DNA of 64,000 nucleotides from Utricularia gibba (GCA_002189035.1 NEEC01000014.1:64501-128500); one strand, 5' to 3'; positions 39,418 to 50,651 are shown, numbered from the stretch's first letter. Notes: a model not told the origin generated them from the sequence alone. A program made the numbers and translations.

Positions 39418-39449
<32 letters not shown>
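39375..39449. repeat. Compound microsatellite (TG)n-(TA)n-(GA)n
   Basis: A TG run (39375-39399), an AT-rich TATATC/TA run (39401-39420) and a GA run (39421-39449) are adjacent. They lie 280-360 bases upstream of the TOPLESS ATG, so probably in its promoter or 5' UTR. Confidence 0.9.
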
Positions 39450-39455
<6 letters not shown>

Positions 39456-39820
39456 GCAGTACTGGTGGTGGTGGTCTCGCTATCCTGGATGCGTCTGGCA
39501 GGAATCCCCTTCTTTCTTGATAAGCAGGAGCGCTTCTCATCCTATGGTGTATAAGTGGGATGGCTTATCTTCTGGCGGACTCCAAAATGGCGTGTTGATT
39601 GGAGTTAAATGGCGGGTTGGAGTTACATAGAGGCCTGGACCTCGCTCGTGTCACTGTCGTGTCCTCCCCTCACCCAGGCGCTGTTGGGAGTTGGCATGTG
39701 ATAGATATATATATATACTGCGACTCCAGAACCCAGGATGGTAACTATGCACCATCTCCCACTAAAGCAGCTAGTTAGTTTGTAGCCCCTGACACCAGCC
39801 GCGGGCGGGGCCCGCCACGG

Positions 39821-39832
39821 ACGTCACGTGGC
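39821..39832. promoter_or_regulatory. Overlapping ACGTCA and CACGTGGC (bZIP/ABRE) cores
   Basis: ACGTCA (39821-39826) overlaps CACGTGGC (39825-39832). It sits about 730 bases upstream of TOPLESS, in the divergent region shared with a PP2C gene. Confidence 0.45.
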
Positions 39833-41583
39833 GAGTGGAAGAAGAGGGGAGAAGGACCCGGATCTTCAGACTGCATTACCACCTCTACCCCTGTACGGCC
39901 CAGCCTCCCCCGCAACTACTTGGATAGGGGCTACTCCTATCCTATCCTACCCTACCCTACTTCAACCATACAGTAATGCGGCAATTAAGTGCTATTTTGG
40001 CGCCATGGTGTACGTATGGTTAGCTGCCCCTGTCTTATACTACATGTTTGGATTCGCAGCGAAAACACCAAACAAGATTTAATGGGACCCGCGCCCGCTC
40101 TTCCATCTGCTTGGACAATGTGCACCTTCCCCGCCACATTAATAAAAACATTTACCCCATTTAAGTTTTTCTGTTGCCTTTGATTCCCTTTTTTTTTCGA
40201 AGGACAAGGCAAACAAGAAACGAAGTCCGGTTTCATAGCTTGGGTTAGGTGTCCCACACGCATGAATGATACGACGTAAACCAGCAGCAGTTTTTGTTTT
40301 GTTTTGACGTAATGAACCGATTACTCAGAAATTGACTTTTAAGCTTGACGAGCCGAGGCCCAAAAAGGGCCAGGGCTTCCAAAAATTGACGGGCAAGCCC
40401 ACCAAAGTAGGGCGGGACTCACTCGCCTTTTGAAGGTGTGTTCGCACGTGGGCGTCGGCACGACTCGCCCTCTCTATACGATCATTAGCGAGTCGACACG
40501 TCACCCCCGACGGGACAGGGCTAAGATGCTGCTGGGGAATCCGCCATTATTTATAATGGATAGACAAACGCCTCACGAGGTGCAATTCCGATGTGGGACG
40601 CAAGTGGGTGAAAGGTCCTCGAGAAAACCGAATAATTAATTAAATACTTTTTTTCGACGTATTCATATCATATTATTCTCTCTCTCTCGGTCGCTATGGG
40701 GAGGGGTGCCAGCCGTCCACTTGTGTGTCCTGGATAGGATAGGATAGGATGGCTTGGCACCAGAAGCATCCTGTTGTACGGGGGTGTGGATGTGGGACCA
40801 CCTTCGCACTGGGAGGAGGAGACGTGGCGTGGTTTCCAATTCCAAAATAATATTAACTGGGAACTGTTTGCTTTTTGAAATTTGAAATTTCATCAAGTTG
40901 TGCAACTGCAGACCCAACTCAAGGAACCGACTGAATCACCAGAGCATTTCCGTAGATGGATGGGTAGGTGTGGAACTTTTACTGAAACTTTGGTGCAACC
41001 GGACCCGACCGAGACCGTCCTTGGTTGGATCCGATTAGATTTTCAGAGGCTTTGGTTGTGACACACGAGTTAGGACGCCACGTGAGCCATAATGAGTGGT
41101 TTAGGGCTTCTCCATCGAGCCATCAATTTCTTGCCTCGTGTCGTGTCTCTCTGGTGACACATCATGGCATGGCATTGCCCGGGCTTCTTCAATTCCGAAC
41201 CGCGTCGGCGAATCGAAAGGGCACATACGTACTACTATTTGTTGCATGGACACCCAAAATGACGAGTGCGCTCTCCACTCTAGACTCTTCGCTTTACTTA
41301 TCATCATCACAAGTAAAACCAATTTCACTCCAACCCAACACAACACAGCATCCCTCCCCAATCCAATCCACCTCTGCAGTTTCATCTTCCTTTGGCTTAT
41401 GACTCTCCACGTCTCGGGATCCGGAACAGATTCGAGGTCTTTCCTTCCTGCTTCCCTCCTTTTTTATTATCATCATTATTCTTGTGGTTGATGAGCTTCT
41501 ATCAGGGTTGCAAGGTGCTCCCCCCTCTATTCTTCGAATCTGAAACTGCTGAAACTGCCCGGATTTGTGTGGTATGCAGGTTG

Positions 41584-42993
41584 ATGGATCGCATTTCATC
41601 CATGTTCGACGGAATAACGAGGTCATTTTCGATCAGGACACCAAAAAATACTCATAACAGTGATTGGAGAGAGGCAGTTGAATCGATGGCGAAAGACGCG
41701 AAGAAAAACCATGACCGGATATTGAAAAACTCGGGTTTCATTAACGGAGAAGGCTCCAGAACTCTGGTTTCTGTGTATTCAAAGCGAGGAGGCAAGGGCA
41801 CCAATCAGGATTGCTGTATTGTTTGGGAGGTACATATTTTGCGATGTCGGAGTCGGCAGCTTCCTTCGCTTTGTTTAGTTCCGGCTTCCGTATGTGAATG
41901 AAGCGGTATGCTGTTCTTTTTTTTTTTTTACTTGTTCAGGAATTTGGGTGTCAACGAGACATGGTATTTTGTGGGATATTTGATGGGCACGGTTCTTGGG
42001 GCATGTTGTGGCAAAATGTGTCAGAAGCTCATTGCCCAAGTCTCTCCTCTTCTACTGGAAAGAAGCTTCCATGAATCCGGAATTTAGCTTGAATCCAAAT
42101 GATAAGCTTCAACTTCTCAATTTATGGAAGCATTCTTTTACCAAGGCTTGTGCTGTAGTGGATCAGGAGCTTCAGCGCAATCGTAGAATCGACTCATTCT
42201 ACAGCGGATCAACTGCCTTGACTGCTATAAGACAGGTATCAATTGGAGGCTCTTGAAAATCTTTGAGTGTGGATGGATATGCCAACACCCATCAAACTGT
42301 GCTTTACTTTTTCAGGGTGATAACATTTTGTTGGCAAATGTGGGAGACTCACGAGCGGTTCTTGCTACAACCTCTGATGAAGGAAACTTAATGGCTGTGC
42401 AGCTCACTGTCGATTTCAAGCCCGATCTGCCTTGTTAGAACTTTAAAGTCTGCTCAATGCAAAATGCATTGTCCTAGAAACGAGGCTGATTAGATCATGA
42501 AAATGTTGTTTACAGATGAAGCTGAACGGATAGCTGAGTGCAGAGGTAGAATCTTTTGCCAAAGGGATGAGCCAGGGATCCACAGAGTGTGGAGGCCACA
42601 TGAAGAAATGCCTGGGCTTGCAATGTCTAGAGCATTTGGTGACTATTGTTTGAAGGATTTTGGGCTTATTTCAGTTCCTGAAGTGGTACATAGAACTGTA
42701 ACCTGTAAAGACCAGTTCATCATCCTCGCCACTGATGGGGTTCGTATGATCGTCCTGATTAATTGTATACATTTCAGTAGTTTCGAAACTGAGTGGTTTT
42801 TTTTTTCTTGTTCTATCGGTTGAAGGTATGGGATGTGATATCGAATCAAGAAGCTGTAATGATAGTATCCACGGTGACTGAACGCGAGAAGTCCGCCAAA
42901 AGACTGGTGGAGAGTGCTGCCAAGGCATGGAAGAGGAAGAGGAGAGGCATAGCAATGGATGATGTCTCTGCATCTGTATTATTTTTACAGTAA
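41584..42993 (+). CDS. Protein phosphatase 2C family protein (one-base frameshift)
   Basis: ATG 41584 gives MDRISSMFDGITRSFSIR. Conserved elements follow: SVYSKRGGKGTNQDCCIVWE, IFDGHGSWG, HVVAKCVRSSLP, SGSTALTAI, ILLANVGDSRAVL, VQLTVDFKPDLP, GLAMSRAFGDYCLKDFGLISVPEV, FIILATDG, VWDVISNQEAV and DDVSASVLFLQ. This layout is that of plant PP2C proteins of the PP2C-33/34/73 kind. At the TGGGG run 41998-42001 one G is missing. Read as given, the frame leaves DGHGSWG and stops at TGA 42072-42074; with five G the alignment continues without a gap. All other exons and splice sites fit, so I treat it as a functional gene with a likely sequence error. If the lesion is real, the allele is null. It is tandem with the pectinesterase. 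Confidence 0.83.
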
Positions 42994-43435
42994 ACCATCT
43001 CCTTTGTGCAACCAAACTGTCTCCAGCTCGCTTCTGTAGTGAAGGGCAACCGCACAAGTTGTGGTTCAAATGTCGCTTGCCATTTACCTCTGTTAAAAGG
43101 TAAAAGATTTCATTTCACCCGACTTCAAAATTTTTCCTTTGTTTAGCACGAGTAACTTCAACTGAGAGTTGCCTGCCTAAGAATCATGGCTTGCTTCAGG
43201 ATTAAGCCAATTCTTGATCCATATGGAGCCTAACTGCGGAATAATTTTTGTACTCAGAATCAAGGTACTGAAAGAGATAAAGGGAGGGAGCATAACTTGA
43301 ACTTTCCCAAGAGGATAACTAAAGTATATTTTCTCTTCTCCTTTCTCTCAAGCAATCCCATCTTTCTTTAAATCATCATAACAGAAGCACGAACCACTTG
43401 TTTTGTTCCTCTCCAGGCTCATGCACTGAAACTTG
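42994..43435. other. Intergenic stretch between PP2C and pectinesterase
   Basis: These 442 bases contain no gene. They hold the PP2C 3' UTR and the pectinesterase promoter and leader. No convincing specific element is seen. Confidence 0.5.
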
Positions 43436-45112
43436 ATGGCATTTGCGTATTTCCTTCTCTTCACCTTCGTTTCTTCCCTTAGTTTTACATCCCATGGCGT
43501 CTCAAATCAAAACCAAACTTTCGATCCCATGATCAGCAGTTTTTGCAGTGAAATTAACAGCCGAGATTCCTGCATTGCTTCTTTAAACTCCCATATCGAA
43601 GCAGGTGGCCATCGTAGCCCGGGCGCAATTCTCGGAGCGGCCCTCCGTCACACACTGAATCAAACACAATCTGCTATGGAAGCTCTAACAAAGTTCACCA
43701 CCCTGTCTGTAAGCCATCGTGAACAGATAGCTATAGAGGATTGCAAGGAACTTCTCGACTTCTCTGTCTCAGAGCTGGCATCATCCTTAGAGGAAATGAA
43801 CAAAATCAACTCCGGTATAGGGAACCAACACTCTGCCGGGAACCTGAAGGCCTGGCTCAGCGCAGCTCTGAGCAACCAAGATACTTGCCTTGAGGGCTTT
43901 TCAGGCACTAATCGCCTTCTGGAGAAATTCATTAGAGGAGATTTATTCCAAGTAAATCAACTGATTGCGAATGCGCTAAGTCTCTACACCAAAATGCAGA
44001 GGCCTCGTTTCAAGCCACAGAGCAACGACACCGATGGCGGTAGAAATTTTCCGGCATGGATAACCAGGGGTGATGAAGAGCTTCTTCTCTCGAATCCCCA
44101 CGGAATGCAAGTAGATGCTGTGGTGTCGACGGATGAAGAGGGGCATTACCGGTCGATCATGCAGGCAATACTTGAGGCTCCAAATCATAGTGCCAGGAGG
44201 TATGTGATATACGTGAAGAAGGGAATTTACAAAGAGAATGTAGATATCAAGAAGAGGAAGACTAACATCATGCTCATTGGAGACGGGGTGGGGAAAACGA
44301 TTATCACCGGAGATCGGAACTTCTTACAGGGATGGACCACTTTTCATACAGCAACCTTCGGTAAGTTAAAGGGAAAGCCTCTTCTTGAACTATCCTTGAA
44401 CTCATTGAAGGGAAAGGCTGACTTCTCGGTTCTTTATGCAGCTGTTTCCGGAAAGGGGTTCATAGCGAGGGACATTACATTTCGCAACACCGCCGGCCCG
44501 GGGAATCGACAAGCTGTAGCGTTACGAGTCGACTCCGATCATTCAGCGTTCTACAGGTGCAGCATGGAAGGATACCAAGACACTCTTTACGCTCACTCCC
44601 TCCGCCAATTCTACCGCGAATGCTCCATTTCCGGCACCATCGACTTTATCTTCGGCAATGGTGCTGCTGTCTTCCAAAACTGCAGGATCTATACAAGGAG
44701 GCCACTGCCGCAACAGAAGGTGACGATAACTGCCCAAGGGCGGAAGAATCCTCATCAGAGCACTGGATTCTCCTTCCAAAATAGCGTGATCTACGCGACA
44801 CGGCCCACGTATCTAGGCCGGCCATGGAAGCTGTATTCAAGGACGGTATTCATGAACACTTACATGAGCTCGATGGTGCAGCCTAGTGGATGGCTGGAGT
44901 GGATTGGGGATTTTGCGCTGGACACTTTGTACTACGGGGAGTATAGGAACTATGGCCCCGGAGCTGCTCTCGCCGGCAGGGTGAAGTGGCCGGGATATCA
45001 CATCATCAACGACGCCTCCACGGCGGAGTTGTTCACCGCCGGCAAATTCATCGACGGGACGGCCTGGCTGCCGGCCACCGGTATAAAGTTCAGCTTGGGA
45101 CTCAGTGACTAG
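43436..45112 (+). CDS. Type-I pectinesterase with PMEI pro-region
   Basis: ATG 43436 starts a signal peptide (AYFLLFTFVSSLSFTSHG). The pro-region is a PMEI domain (about residues 30-180; SFCSEINSRDSC, IEDCKELLDFSVSEL, LKAWLSAALSNQDTC). The catalytic part has QAVALRVDSDHSAFYRC, GYQDTLYAH, GTIDFIFGNGAAVFQNC and YLGRPWKLYSRTVF, which supply the two catalytic aspartates and the active-site Arg. The frame is open throughout because the single intron (44361-44441, 81 bases) has no stop; splicing gives about 531 residues and the expected TATFAVSGKGF join. Pectinesterases de-methylesterify homogalacturonan in the wall. The usual basic RRLL processing motif between pro-region and enzyme is absent; the site reads ITRGDEELL. 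It is tandem with the PP2C and the small SR-like gene. Confidence 0.94.
   Translation: MAFAYFLLFTFVSSLSFTSHGVSNQNQTFDPMISSFCSEINSRDSCIASLNSHIEAGGHRSPGAILGAALRHTLNQTQSAMEALTKFTTLSVSHREQIAIEDCKELLDFSVSELASSLEEMNKINSGIGNQHSAGNLKAWLSAALSNQDTCLEGFSGTNRLLEKFIRGDLFQVNQLIANALSLYTKMQRPRFKPQSNDTDGGRNFPAWITRGDEELLLSNPHGMQVDAVVSTDEEGHYRSIMQAILEAPNHSARRYVIYVKKGIYKENVDIKKRKTNIMLIGDGVGKTIITGDRNFLQGWTTFHTATFGKLKGKPLLELSLNSLKGKADFSVLYAAVSGKGFIARDITFRNTAGPGNRQAVALRVDSDHSAFYRCSMEGYQDTLYAHSLRQFYRECSISGTIDFIFGNGAAVFQNCRIYTRRPLPQQKVTITAQGRKNPHQSTGFSFQNSVIYATRPTYLGRPWKLYSRTVFMNTYMSSMVQPSGWLEWIGDFALDTLYYGEYRNYGPGAALAGRVKWPGYHIINDASTAELFTAGKFIDGTAWLPATGIKFSLGLSD
44361..44441 (+). other. Stop-free, 3n intron inside the pectinesterase catalytic domain
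   Basis: The donor is GTAAGT after CAACCTTCG and the acceptor TTATGCAG before CTGTTTCC. The length is 81 bases with no in-frame stop, so retention would insert 27 residues (starting GKLKGKPLLE) within the beta-helix. The spliced form restores the family sequence. Confidence 0.85.
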
Positions 45113-45339
45113 TACCGTAAACAATGCATCCTTGTGTGTAGCACTGCAGTTTATTATTCAAAATGTGTGACTTCTAACGTAATACTTCAGCAAGAGCTGA
45201 TTAGAATTTACTGTACTTCGTACGACGTCGTATCGTCGTCGTGAATTCCTAAATCTTAGGTCTTTGGAATTCTGTGACAAATTTTCTCCGCCATTTCCAT
45301 ATTGAAATTTCTGCATTGTCTGCGGCCTGGGGGTTTTCC

Positions 45340-46553
45340 ATGGCGTCTTCCTCTACAACGTCGTCTTCTTCCTCCGATGGATCCCGCCACCGACGGCGGC
45401 GCCATAGATCGAGAAACGAGAAAGATTCTGTTAAAGTTAGCAAAAGAAGCCGCTGCGACAAGAAACGTCGACATAAGCGCCATTCATCGTCCTCATCCGA
45501 TGGTTCCTCCTTCGGAGGCCACAGGTCACTCATGCAAATGCTGTGAGGTTTAGAGTGCGCGAGTGCAAATTTTGATCTTTAATTTGCGCTGACGAGAAGT
45601 GATTTTCATGCACCCGTTTACCTTTCATCCCTGTGCGTTCTTCTAATGTTCTCTCTAATGGTATTTAACTCAGTTCTTCAGAAAGCGACCATCAAGTATC
45701 CCATCGTTCAAAGAAGCACAAACGTGGTGATGGATCGAAGAAGGTAACCTTATAAAGGATGTGTCTTGGTTGCTAGTTTTATGGTTCGTGCCTCGTGTGG
45801 TGTGATTTACTTGGTTCTCGCTTATCAGGACAAGGATAGATTAAAACGAAAAAGACATAGTGATCGACACCATAAACAAAAGTCTAAAGAGGTAATCATC
45901 GTGTTACCTCCCAAACTTGTATTCTTTTAACAGAAAATTGCTTGGCCGCTTCTAGTATACGTTGATCGTTTTGCTCTCACCACTCTTCACTATTCAATTC
46001 TTATCTTTCTTTCTGCCTTATTCATGTGGCTCTTCGAAATTGGAGCTGGTTTGTTGGCGGGAATACGGTGTGCTATTGATTGGCTTGTCCGGATGTTTGT
46101 GGCGTCTTTTGATTCCAATTTGAGGCATATATAGAAAATGCAGGAGGAAAATAGTGGCCCTGTGCAGCTCTCCAAGGTCTTCGACCCTCATTTAGATATG
46201 CAGTTAGCGTCATGATTCCACTTGTTTCAAGTTCCTATTGGTGATTTCTATTGCTAATATCATTTTACACACTGCCTTCAGTTCTTGGGAAAGGAGAAAG
46301 ATGACGCAGCCCCCCGTAGTGCTATTTCTGGGAAAAAGGTGCACCCTAATCCATTCTTGCACGTTGATGAATTTTCATATTAACAATTTTAGATATCCCT
46401 TCAACGGCTTTCGTTTTGCCCTGAAATCATAAAAATCATTCTCTTTTTTCTATTCGATAGATACTATTGAAGATGGAGAAAACAAAGGAGGACAAATTGG
46501 CTGAAAACAATCGAAATGAACTGTTGAAGTTCTTGAATGCCAGTTATGACTGA
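45340..46553 (+). CDS. Small basic Ser/Arg-rich protein of unknown function
   Basis: Six exons (45340-45524, 45674-45743, 45829-45891, 46144-46176, 46282-46338, 46461-46553) join in frame to 166 residues from ATG 45340. The first two thirds are rich in Ser, Arg, Lys and His, with runs such as SSSSSDGSRHRRRRHRSR and KRHSDRHHKQKSKE. The C-terminus is better structured and looks conserved (LLKMEKTKEDKLAENNRNELL, then KFLNASYD). The composition and nuclear-localisation-like basic clusters suggest a nuclear RNA-processing protein. No RRM or other named domain is seen, so no function is assigned. Clean splice sites and a consistent phase across very short exons make the gene real. Confidence 0.8.
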
Positions 46554-47040
46554 CTTCTAAAATCGGCTGTTTTCTTTAGGCTCCCAAATCTTGAGAAGTT
46601 TGTAGATACTTATGGACTTTGATCTCTAATTGCGTCGTGATATTCGATGTGTTCTGAACCCTGCAAAAAGATGCGTTCGGTGTGTGGTAATTTTAGTTTC
46701 TCTTTGAATGAAATATCAATTATGGTATTCAAATGAGAGCGCCAGGCAGGAGTTGTTCCTTTTGCTTTGACTCTGAATCGTGAGAATTGTTGGTTTCCTG
46801 GTGAATAAGGACAGCACAGCACGCATGTATGGTGATTGCGATTGATGAATCAGCTTCTGCGCAACGCTTGTGATGAATCCTGTGCATGTCACTGTGACGA
46901 CTGCACCTCTGTTCTGGTCTGGATTCGTAGTTGGGTCACAGGATTCGATTTGTTTCCTAATCTTTGCGTTGGGATTATTTGCAGGATTCTTACTTGCGGG
47001 AACATTTTCTTGTTGAGGGACTAACCGCGATGATTAAGCG
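46554..47040. other. Convergent intergenic stretch, 487 bases
   Basis: It lies between the 3' ends of the SR-like gene and the DUF4228 gene. No coding or RNA feature is recognised. Confidence 0.55.
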
Positions 47041-47615
47041 CTAGTAAGCAGCAGGACCAGGGGTGTGCAGCCTGTGGTCCACTATTGGCGTAGCAACCGC
47101 TGAGCACTTGGCCACAGCTCTGACACTGTCTATTAGCGCCTGAGTTCGAGCGTCGTGGGCCAGTATCTCCGACAGCTCATCCGGGCTGATCACCAATCTC
47201 ACCTTCCACACTTCCCCGGCCGCCGAGCTGCATCGTGGGGGCGCCGCCGCCGCCGCCGCTGCTGCTTCGGAAGCTTTCCTCACCAGCGGCACTCGCATGG
47301 AGGATGAGGAGGAGCCGTTACAACTCTCCGCCGCGGACTTGCTGCTTTTAGTCCTGTGGTGGGGAGAGGGAGGAGGTAGTAGTGTTCGCCGGGACGGAGG
47401 CGGTGGTCGCCGGGGAGCGGCGGGGAGAGGGGGTGCGTAGTCCTGAAAAGTGCGTGGCCGGGGAATTCGTGGGTGACGCAAGCGGCGGTTATGGGGGCGT
47501 AAAGCTCCATGAGTCCTCCGGTGGAAGTGAGGATCTTGACCATGTCCTCCAGCACGCTGCCGCTGCCGCTTCTGGTGTGGCCGTGGGGTGGCTCTTTGCA
47601 CATGCAGCTCCCCAT
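47041..47615 (-). CDS. DUF4228 (PADRE-type) protein, one-base frameshift
   Basis: ATG 47615 gives MGSCMCKEPPHG, with Gly2 and Cys4/Cys6 fitting N-myristoylation plus palmitoylation. The DUF4228 core follows: VKILTSTGGLMELYAPITAA, CVTHEFPGHALF, LRPGEHYYLLPLP. The conserved C-terminal motif is VWKVRLVISPDELSEILAH, then ARTQALIDSVRAVAKC, ending at TAG 47041. The two halves are in different frames. The shift falls at the G-run 47361-47364 (plus strand): four bases where five are needed to read LPLPHHRTKSSKS. With one base added the gene gives 191 residues, normal for the family. DUF4228/PADRE genes respond to pathogens and abiotic stress. Their biochemical role is unknown. Confidence 0.82.
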
Positions 47616-49136
47616 GGGGTGTGGGATCAGAAAAGGAGAGCGAATCGGAAGCTGCCTCAGCCTGCCTGCCTCTCTGTCTGTCTGTCTGTCAAGCGTGGAC
47701 CGGAAATATATACAATACATGCATGCATACACACACATAGTCGCTCCCTCTCTCTCTCTCTCTCTACACACAATGCCAGGTGTATTTGTGTGAGAGAGAG
47801 AGAGGGGGGGAGAGATGCAGGAGTGGCATGCCCATGCACACAGCAACTGCCAGCAAGTAAAAAGTAGCTACGGGAGGGAGGGAGGGGTTGAGTTGAGGTT
47901 TGGTGTGGGTGCAGCAGGCATCTTGGTAAGGGCCCCCGGCTTCGCCTTCTCCTTCCTTATGAGACCTAACTATGTCTAGGCATTTAAGCCACCACTGGTT
48001 GGTTCCCAAAGCCATGGATGGGCCCGGGTGCAGCGCAAGAGATTAACTTTGCATTCGCTGCTGGGCTGGGCTGGGCCGCCTGGGGTTTTGGGTCCTCCCT
48101 GTCGGGTCGGAGCTGTCTCCCCACTTCTCGAGCCCATACCACCTCTCCGGAATGCAGCAGCAGCCTGTTCCTCCTCTCTGCGTAAGCCTCCTCCGATCCG
48201 ATCTGCGGATTCGCGCTTCGGAGTTACTGGAAGACACTCCTCCGATCTTTTCCTTTTTTTTATTGTCCTACACAGACTGAATCAACCAATAAATTATTGG
48301 GAGTGGGAGGGAGGGGGAGGGCTCGGCTTCGTCATCGGCATTGAATTGTGTGTTCAGTTAGCGGTTGGCGGAAATGTAATTCAGCGGCATGGAGCTCCAC
48401 ACGGATCTTATCTCCTCCTCATTTACTCCATCTGCAGCTATGCTGTGCCCTCCATCAAGTAAGTTTCTTCTTTTTTTTTTTTTTTCCCTTTTTGAATTCC
48501 CGGCGACCGACTTTCCTTGGTCTTCAACAAAGAAGAAAGAAGAAAGAAGAAAGGATTTGGGCGGTGAGGTGCGGTGCCCCCATCCGTCGTCCAACGAGAA
48601 AACCTAACCTTCACTTCCGACTCCTCCCAACTTAATTCTGCCCTACCGGCTACTGTACTGTATCAGCCGAACGACCTACTTACTCTACGCTCTTTAAAAA
48701 AAAAGAAAAACGGTTGCTCAACCACCGTCGTGGAGGTTGACTTTCCAAGATACTATTAGTAAATACCACAACTGGCGCCTGTGAAATGCGACTAAAAAAC
48801 CCCTAATAATGATAATAAACAGGTTTTTTCTGCATTTGTATATGGATTCCAATGCCAAGTGTTTGTTTGTGGTTGAAGCCATGGTGGGAGGAGGAAGTGG
48901 GATCGGCGGGCGGATGCGGGGCGTGGGACAGAAGGGTTAATCGTTTCATAAATGCCACTTGTGAAGGACTGCCGGTGGCCTCTCCTCTCAATCTCAGCCC
49001 CTAACCAACATAATTTACGCGTGTAGGGTTGGTATGATCCGGTGTGTTCATATATGTACCAAGTACACCACCCCCCATCAGCTTCACTAAAGTCCGTCCT
49101 CCTCACCCCCCCCCCCCCCCCCAGAAGACACACGAG
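47616..49136. promoter_or_regulatory. Divergent intergenic region between DUF4228 and epoxide hydrolase
   Basis: No gene is supported. It contains TGTC repeats (about 47676-47692), CT/CA-rich runs (47727-47770) and GA/GGGAGG runs (47791-47890), all within about 280 bases of the DUF4228 start. A T-run lies near 48472-48486. A 17-C tract (49106-49122) sits in the 5' leader of the epoxide hydrolase. Confidence 0.5.
49106..49122 (+). repeat. Poly(C)17 tract in the epoxide hydrolase leader
   Basis: Seventeen consecutive C end 14 bases before the ATG at 49137. Its length is likely uncertain, given other homopolymer problems in this window. Confidence 0.9.
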
Positions 49137-50509
49137 ATGGACGGCGTCAGGCACACCACCGTCAGACTTAACGGCGGCCTCAACATGCGCGTCGCGGAGG
49201 CGGGTACGGGCCCAGTCGTCCTCCTCCTCCACGGCTTCCCGGAACTCTGGTACACCTGGCGCCACCAGATGCGTGCCCTGGCCGCACAGGGCTACCGCGC
49301 CGTCGCGCCGGACCTTCGTGGCTTCGCGGGCACGGACTCCCCGTCGGACGTGTCCGCGTACTCGTGTCTCCACGTCGTCGGCGACATCGTGGGGCTGATA
49401 CGGTCCCTGGGCGACGACGGAATATTCCTGGTGGCCCACGATTGGGGCGCCATGATCGGGTGGTACCTCTGCCTTTTCCGGCCGGACCTGGTCAAAGCGT
49501 ACGTCGCCCTGACGGTGCCGTTCCGGCCACGGCACCCGGAGGTGAAACCCGTGCAAGGCTTGAGAGCTGTGTTCGGCGAGGACTACTACATGTGCAGATT
49601 CCAGGTCGGTATCTATCTATCTATCATATCTCGAGCGGTGCCCCGTTGGTTCACTCATTACTCCATTCATGATCCCAATCCATCAACCACCCCCGTCCTA
49701 GTCCATGAATACCGCCCCGCCCCGTCTCCTACTCCTACTGGAATTCCTTCCTTCGGATTTACAAAATGCATGACATGAAATGAAGCCCCGTGAGGGCAGA
49801 GGAGGGCAGGGCAGTTTTACATTTAATGCCTTGCCGTCTTGATTTTGAAACACGCAAATATTTAATGCCCATCACTCAGATCTCTTCGTCTGTACGACTC
49901 ACCCGCCCGCCTTTTAATGATTTCACCAGGAGCCTGGGAAAATAGAACAAGAAATTGCCAAGGTAGGCTCCGAGCTGGTGATCAGGAAGGTCCTCGCCTC
50001 CCGGACACCCGCTCCCCCTCGTTTGAAGGCGGAGGACCCCTTTGGATCCGGATCCGAACCCGGAGAAATCGAGCTGCCGGCGTGGCTGACGGAGGAGGAC
50101 ATCAAATACTACGCCCGGAACTACGATGACAAGGGCTTTACCGGAGGACTGAACTACTACCGCGCCCTTGATTTGTACGCTGCTTTCCCCTTCCCTACTT
50201 GGTTTGGGCATTTGGGAGAAGTCCCGCGTGTTGATCACGATGCCCTTGTTGGATGGATGCAGGAACTGGGAGCTGACGGCAGCCTGGGACGGGGCGAAGG
50301 TGAGGGTGCCGGTGAAGTTCGTCGTTGGAGACCTGGATATGGTGTACAACACTCCCGGCGTCAAGGAGTACGTGCACGGCGGGGAGTTCAAGAACGACGT
50401 CCCCCTCCTGGAGGAATGCGTCGTGATCCACGATGCCGGACACTTCATCAATCAGGAGAGGCCTGAAGAGATCAATGCCCTCATCCTCGATTTCATAAAC
50501 AAGTTCTGA
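49137..50509 (+). CDS. Soluble epoxide hydrolase (alpha/beta hydrolase fold)
   Basis: Three exons (49137-49604, 49930-50174, 50263-50509) give 319 residues, the usual plant size. Seen are the oxyanion motif HGFP (residues 32-35) and the nucleophile motif VAHDWGA with Asp102. The lid region follows (LTEEDIKYYARNY, FTGGLNYYRALDL, with lid tyrosines), then the acid in VVGDLDMVYN and the catalytic His in HDAGHFINQERP. Plant soluble epoxide hydrolases open fatty-acid epoxides to diols in cutin-monomer and defence metabolism. The gene is GC-rich compared with its neighbours. Its 3' end converges on COG4 with only 142 bases between the stop codons. No defects are seen. Confidence 0.94.
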
Positions 50510-50651
50510 CAACCCTGTCCCTTGGCTTTGCCATGTATTCATTGGATCTCACCTACTAGTAGTGTGTTCTCGTTTGGATGACCAACACACACGTTTGGTT
50601 TTTATTTTGTTGCTAGTGTTGGGTTAGTATTAGGCCTGGGGGGGTGGGGGC

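Larger units (their letters stand above)
39093..41583. promoter_or_regulatory. Divergent intergenic region between TOPLESS and the second PP2C
   Basis: This is 2.5 kb without a supported gene. It contains a compound microsatellite (39375-39449), an ACGTCACGTGGC site (39821-39832), CTATC/CTACC repeats at about 39937-39960 and a GATAG-type repeat in the opposite sense at about 40732-40750. A G-box lies near 41081, and a splice-like ATGCAG just before the PP2C ATG suggests a 5' UTR intron. Confidence 0.5.

Noticed and set aside
39937..40750. Inverted pair of CTATC/GATAG pentanucleotide runs as element ends
   Set aside because: Only the simple repeats match; the flanks do not, so they are independent microsatellites.
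45249..45533. Minus-strand frames opposite the SR-like exon
   Set aside because: The Arg/Ser-coding exon has matched splice sites on the plus strand; the reverse frames do not.
48792..49556. 254-residue minus-strand frame over the epoxide hydrolase
   Set aside because: It is antisense to a GC-rich exon with complete hydrolase motifs; long antisense frames are expected there.
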